10,716 nt of DNA from Planctomycetota bacterium (GTDB lineage: Bacteria > Planctomycetota > UBA1135 > UBA2386): the NCBI GenBank assembly GCA_020425915.1, contig JAGQQZ010000009.1, forward strand, positions 1 to 10,716. Reading direction: 5' to 3'. The translations under genes and the position numbers were made by a program. Positions 7,133-10,716 of the stretch are shown piece after piece. The notes below the pieces were generated by a model, which searched no databases, had not been told where the DNA came from, and saw only the letters and a program-made list of their open reading frames with translations. The first letter of the stretch is position 1. Each line of letters opens with the position of its first letter.

Positions 7133-9067
7133 ATGGGCGAACAAGACGTCTCCGACTCCCTCGACGACCGGAAGCTACAGACCTTCATGCGAGCGTTGCT
7201 CGCAGACGTCTCCGCGCTCGAGTCGATGCTCGATTCCGACGTCTTCGAGTCGGGGATCCGCCGGATCGGCGCCGAGCAGGAGATGTTCATCGTCGACCGG
7301 GCCGGTCGTCCGTCGTGCAAGTCGGTCCCGATCCTGAAGCGTCTCGAGGGCGGCCCGTACACGACCGAACTCGCACAGTTCAACCTCGAGGCGAACATGT
7401 CGCCGTACGTGTTCGGCGGCACGTGCCTCGCGCAGATGGAGGCCGAGATCCGTCGCGCCGTGCAACTCGCGCGCGACGCGGCCGAGTCCGAGCATGCGCA
7501 GATCGCGCTGTGCGGCATCCTGCCGACGATGAAGCTCGAGTACCTCGGGCTCGACAGCATGACGCCCAACCCGCGTTACCTGTCGCTCAACAACCAGATG
7601 ATGGCCCTGCGGAACGGCAAGTTGAACTTCCGCATCAAGGGCTTGGACGAACTCGACGCATCGCACGACAACGTGATGCTCGAATCCTGCAACACGAGCT
7701 TCCAGGTCCACTTCCAGGTCGCGGCCGCGGAGTTCGCGGACCTCTACAATCTGGCCCAGGCGATCACGGCTCCCGTACTCGCTCCGGCTGTGAACTCGGT
7801 CGTCCTGCTCGGCCGCCGACTGTGGCACGAAACCCGCGTCGCGCTGTTCCAACAATCGGTCGACGCTCGCTCCGACAGCCATCAGGCTCGCGGACTCCGA
7901 CCGCGCGTCAGCTTCGGCGACGGCTGGGTGGAGAGATCGGTGCTGGAGATCTTCCGCGAGGACATCGCCCGGTTCCGTGTCGTGCTGGCCAGCGAGGTCG
8001 ACGAGGACCCGGCCAAGGTCCTCGCGCGCGGTGAGATGCCGCAGCTCTCGGCACTCCGACTCCACAACGGGACTGTCTACCGATGGAACAGGCCGTGCTA
8101 CGGTGTCCAGGACAACGTAGCACATCTCCGCATCGAGAATCGGGTGCTGCCGGCAGGTCCCACAGTTGTCGATGAGATGGCCAATGCGACGTTCTTCTTC
8201 GGCCTGATGTCGGCGTTGTCCGAAGAGTACGGCGACATCTCCAAGGTCATGACCTTCGACCACGCCAAGGACAACTTCTTCCAAGCCGCGCGCTACGGAC
8301 TCCGTGCGCAGTTCACTTGGCTCGGTGGCAAGGAGCACACGGCGGCGAGCTTGATCCTGGACCATCTGCTCCCGCTGGCGCGGCAGGGCCTCTCGAGCCA
8401 AGACATCGACAGCGGCGACATCGACAGGTACATCGGGATCATCGAGGAACGCGTGCGGTCGAACCGGACCGGCGCACAGTGGGCGCTCGATTCGCTCGCA
8501 TCCATGGGCAGTTCGGGCACGCCGGATCAGCGGTTCCGCTCGCTCGTCCTCTCGACGATCGAGCAGCAGGCATCCAACCAACCGATCCACGAGTGGGAAC
8601 TGGCACGACTCAACGAGCAGGCCAGCTGGCGCCAGAGCTACCTCCAGGTCGGGAACTTCATGACGACCGACCTGTTCACCGTCCACCCGGAAGACGTCGT
8701 CGACCTCGCGGCGAGCCTCATGGACTGGCGCCACATCCGCCACGTCCCGGTCGAGAACAAGGACGGCGACCTCGTGGGACTCGTCTCGCACCGCGCCATG
8801 CTGCGACTCGTGGGTCGCGGCGTCGCGAACGGCGGCAACGAATCGCGTAACGTGTCGGTCGCCGACATCATGAAGCGCGATCCGGTCACCGTCTCGCCCG
8901 ACACGCCGACGCTCGTCGCGATCGAGACGATGCGGGCACACAAGGTCGGTTGCCTGCCCGTGGTCGAGAACAAGAAGCTCGTGGGCATCATCACCGAGCG
9001 AGACCTCGTGCACGTTGCCGCGAACCTGCTCGAGAAACACCTGAGGGAGTCGTCCGCCGGTGAGTAG
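7133..9067 (+). CDS. GCS2-family glutamate-cysteine ligase-like amidoligase fused to a CBS domain pair
   Basis: The 644-residue protein has two parts. Residues about 40-480 match the GCS2 (YbdK-type) carboxylate-amine ligase fold: RIGAEQEMFIVD with E48 and E50, QFNLEANMSP with E86, MTPNPRYLSLNNQMM, ESCNTSFQVHFQV, and NRTGAQWALDSL near the end. These enzymes use ATP to join a carboxylate, classically glutamate, to an amine. Residues about 508-560 and 578-635 are two CBS motifs: FMTTDLFTVHPEDVVDLAASLM with HVPVENKDGDLVGLVS, then IMKRDPVTVSPDTPTLVAIETM with CLPVVENKKLVGIITERDLV. Such pairs usually bind adenine nucleotides and regulate the attached enzyme. The ATG at 7133 is preferred over a TTG at 7067; neither has a good ribosome site. 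It overlaps the deacylase gene downstream by 8 bases. No glutathione synthetase (gshB) or RimK-type ATP-grasp gene is in the window, so a role in glutathione synthesis is unsupported and the true substrate is unknown. Confidence 0.87.
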   Translation: MGEQDVSDSLDDRKLQTFMRALLADVSALESMLDSDVFESGIRRIGAEQEMFIVDRAGRPSCKSVPILKRLEGGPYTTELAQFNLEANMSPYVFGGTCLAQMEAEIRRAVQLARDAAESEHAQIALCGILPTMKLEYLGLDSMTPNPRYLSLNNQMMALRNGKLNFRIKGLDELDASHDNVMLESCNTSFQVHFQVAAAEFADLYNLAQAITAPVLAPAVNSVVLLGRRLWHETRVALFQQSVDARSDSHQARGLRPRVSFGDGWVERSVLEIFREDIARFRVVLASEVDEDPAKVLARGEMPQLSALRLHNGTVYRWNRPCYGVQDNVAHLRIENRVLPAGPTVVDEMANATFFFGLMSALSEEYGDISKVMTFDHAKDNFFQAARYGLRAQFTWLGGKEHTAASLILDHLLPLARQGLSSQDIDSGDIDRYIGIIEERVRSNRTGAQWALDSLASMGSSGTPDQRFRSLVLSTIEQQASNQPIHEWELARLNEQASWRQSYLQVGNFMTTDLFTVHPEDVVDLAASLMDWRHIRHVPVENKDGDLVGLVSHRAMLRLVGRGVANGGNESRNVSVADIMKRDPVTVSPDTPTLVAIETMRAHKVGCLPVVENKKLVGIITERDLVHVAANLLEKHLRESSAGE

Positions 9068-10250
9068 CACGACGGTCGAGACCTCGTTCGGTGAGCGCCT
9101 CGAGCGCCGCATCCTCGGCACGTACGAGACCGGCCGGCCCGGTCCGACGATGCTGATCCAGGGCGGCATCCACGGCAACGAACCCGCCGGCGTGCACGCG
9201 TTGAACCGCGTGCTCGAGCGACTGACGTCGGAGCGGCTCGAAGTGCACGGGAAGTTCGTGGCGATCGCGGGCAACCTGGGTGCTCTCGAGCGCGGCGAAC
9301 GCTTCCTCGACCGCGATCTGAACCGGTTGTGGTCCGCATCGACGGTTCAACACCTCGAAGCACAGGATCCGGCACATGATTGCACGGAGGACCGAGAGCA
9401 ACGCGAGCTGATCTCCGTGTACCAGGACGTCCAGCGCCAGGCGCGCGGTCCGGTCGTGTTCATCGACCTACACAGCAGCTCGGCCGACGGCCCCCCGTTC
9501 ACCTGTCTGGCCGACACGCTCGCCAACCGCAACATCGCTGCCGCGGTCCCGGTCCCGATGATCCTCGGCCTGGAGGAGTCGATCGACGGCGCGGTGATGG
9601 ACTACTTCACCTACCGCGGTCTCGTCGCGTTCGCGATCGAAGGTGGACGCCACGAGGAACCGTCGACGGTCGACAACCTCGAGGCCGCGATCTGGATCAC
9701 GCTGGTCACGGCCGGGTTCCTCGAGCCGGACCAGACCGATCTCGCGAAACACCACGAGACGCTGCGCAGAAGTTCTGCCGGTGCGCCGCCGGTCGTCGAG
9801 ATCACCTATCGCCACGTGCTCAGACCGACCGACAAGTTCTCGATGCAGCCGGGCTTCACGAGCTTCCAGCGCGTCGAACGGAACTCGTTGCTCGCACACG
9901 ACCACACCGGCCCGGTCTTCGCACCGCAGGGCGGGCGGATCTTGTTGCCGCTCTACCAGGGCAAGGGCGAGGACGGGTTCTTCTTGTGCCGCGACGTGCG
10001 GCCGTTCTGGCTCGGGTTCGCGAAGTGGCTCCGGCACGCCAGGCTCGACCGCTTCCTGCACTGGCTGCCGGGCGTGAAGCGATCACCCGACGATCCGAAC
10101 ACGCTGGTCGTGAACCCGGCGATCGCACGCTGGTTCGTCGTCGAGATCTTCCACTTGCTCGGATTCCGACGTCGGCGCACCGTCGGTGGCCGCCTGACGT
10201 TCACGCGGCGCTGGACCGAGCCTTCGGCCCAGCGCGCCTACGATCAGTAG
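9060..10250 (+). CDS. Succinylglutamate desuccinylase/aspartoacylase-family zinc hydrolase
   Basis: The 396-residue protein belongs to the AstE/AspA branch of M14-like zinc hydrolases, which cut the amide of N-acyl amino acids or related compounds. Expected zinc ligands are H38 and E41 in GGIHGNEPAG and H138 in DLHSSS; E194 in AIEGGRH is the likely catalytic base. GNLGALERGERFLDRDLNRLW is a typical substrate-side segment given here in outline (G85-W105 region). Residues about 245-310 form the family's C-terminal beta domain (GFTSFQRVERNSLLAHDHTG, then GGRILLPLYQG and DGFFL). An extra tail from about 312 is rich in Trp, Phe and Arg (FWLGFAKWLRHARLDRFLHW) and could lie against a membrane or partner. 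The GTG at 9060 has GAGGGAG about 10 bases upstream and overlaps the ligase stop, so the two are co-translated. It is predicted to be cytoplasmic, with no signal peptide. Its substrate may be the ligase product; this is inferred from the coupling. Confidence 0.87.
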   Translation: MSSTTVETSFGERLERRILGTYETGRPGPTMLIQGGIHGNEPAGVHALNRVLERLTSERLEVHGKFVAIAGNLGALERGERFLDRDLNRLWSASTVQHLEAQDPAHDCTEDREQRELISVYQDVQRQARGPVVFIDLHSSSADGPPFTCLADTLANRNIAAAVPVPMILGLEESIDGAVMDYFTYRGLVAFAIEGGRHEEPSTVDNLEAAIWITLVTAGFLEPDQTDLAKHHETLRRSSAGAPPVVEITYRHVLRPTDKFSMQPGFTSFQRVERNSLLAHDHTGPVFAPQGGRILLPLYQGKGEDGFFLCRDVRPFWLGFAKWLRHARLDRFLHWLPGVKRSPDDPNTLVVNPAIARWFVVEIFHLLGFRRRRTVGGRLTFTRRWTEPSAQRAYDQ

Positions 10251-10716
10251 CCGAACGTCATCCGTCCCGCGTTGGAGGTGACGACGCCGAGCGGGTTGGC
10301 GCCGGCCTGCAGCGCGATCGGCTGGATCCGGAACGTCGTCCCGAGCAATCCGGGGTCCGACCCGACGTTGTACGGGAACGACAATCCTTCGACCAAGAGC
10401 AGCGGGATCGAAGCCTCGACCGAGCTCAGCAGATAGCAATCGGGCATCCCGATGATCGAGAGTTCGATCGAGGACTCCGTGAGCCCGAGGTGCAGGGCCG
10501 CGACCGCGGCACCGCCCGGACCGACGTTGGTCGGCACGAGCAGGAACTGCTCACCCAAGCGCGGCAGGCTCCCAGGCGCGGCGTCGACCGAGAGAGGTGT
10601 CGCCGGCGGACATCCAACGCCATAGGTCTCCCAATTCGCCGTCGGACAACCGTCGCCGACCAAGTAGCCGCCTGACCCGTTGAGCTGGAACTGCAGCACG
10701 AAGTCGTTGAAGTCGA
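10244..10716 (-). CDS. C-terminal end of a secreted planctomycete-type protein (5' end outside window)
   Basis: The last 156 residues are visible; the frame is open to the right edge, so the GTG at 10699 is not taken as a start. The first residues, DFNDFVLQFQLNG, resemble the end of a DUF4114-type extracellular calcium-associated domain (pattern D-x-D-F/Y-N-D). After a short Cys-containing linker (GDGCPTANWETYGVGCPP) comes a beta-rich module of about 115 residues: LGEQFLLVPTNVGPGGAAVAAL, LGLTESSIELSIIGMPDCYLL, PYNVGSDPGLLGTTFRIQPIAL and NPLGVVTSNAGRMTFGY at the end. This layout, with a leading GxGCP, a central Cys and a closing N-x-LGVVTSN-like strand, is one I associate with C-termini of large secreted planctomycete proteins, where it may serve sorting or surface attachment. 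No enzyme motif is visible. The TGA lies inside the last codons of the convergent deacylase gene. Confidence 0.68.
   Translation of the reverse strand, partial: DFNDFVLQFQLNGSGGYLVGDGCPTANWETYGVGCPPATPLSVDAAPGSLPRLGEQFLLVPTNVGPGGAAVAALHLGLTESSIELSIIGMPDCYLLSSVEASIPLLLVEGLSFPYNVGSDPGLLGTTFRIQPIALQAGANPLGVVTSNAGRMTFGY

Noticed and set aside
7133..9067. Calling this gene gshA, for glutathione synthesis
   Set aside because: The GCS2 fold includes ligases with other substrates, a CBS pair is fused to it, and no gshB is in the window.
7175..9274. 699-codon open frame on the minus strand opposite the ligase and deacylase genes
   Set aside because: It lies antisense to genes with clear domains, its product is low-complexity Arg/Asp/Val/Leu-rich with no motif, and such frames are expected in GC-rich DNA with strong third-position G/C bias.

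Overview
The window reads as a GC-rich bacterial chromosome fragment, most likely from the phylum Planctomycetota. Three things point there. The truncated gene at the right edge ends in a secreted-protein C-terminal module of a style I associate with planctomycetes. A secreted HEAT/TPR-type repeat protein sits at the left edge. The kdsB-pyrG pair is also adjacent in Chlamydia, another member of the PVC group. The assignment comes from protein flavour and gene order, not from a marker gene. I see no RNA gene, insertion sequence, prophage, integron or CRISPR array.

Layout. (1) 1-1436, minus: the N-terminal 478 residues of an exported helical-repeat protein whose 3' end lies outside the window. 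(2) 1437-1792: a divergent intergenic region. (3) 1793-3151, plus: a complete NtrX/NtrC-type sigma-54-dependent response regulator with no sensor kinase beside it. (4) 3174-3977, minus: a membrane-anchored protein with two LysM domains, convergent with the regulator. (5) 4108-7024, plus: a tight three-gene unit of a small putative exported or lipoprotein, a KdsB-like CMP-Kdo synthetase and CTP synthase PyrG. The genes overlap by 4 bases at each junction (GTGA and ATGA). PyrG makes the CTP that KdsB uses to activate Kdo, so the unit links nucleotide supply to outer-membrane glycolipid synthesis. (6) 7133-10250, plus: a two-gene unit of a GCS2-type carboxylate-amine ligase fused to two CBS domains, and an AstE/AspA-family zinc deacylase, overlapping by 8 bases. 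(7) 10244-10716, minus: the C-terminal end of a large secreted protein whose stop codon overlaps that of the deacylase gene.

Most of the window is cell-envelope biology plus core metabolism. The least understood part is the ligase-CBS/deacylase pair at 7133-10250. It has the shape of a make-and-break amide (peptide-like metabolite) pathway with a built-in nucleotide-sensing module, and its product cannot be deduced from this sequence. Second in interest are the KdsB-like enzyme, which departs from the classical family at several conserved positions, and the left-edge repeat protein, which seems to run into a receiver-like alpha/beta fold just before the window ends.
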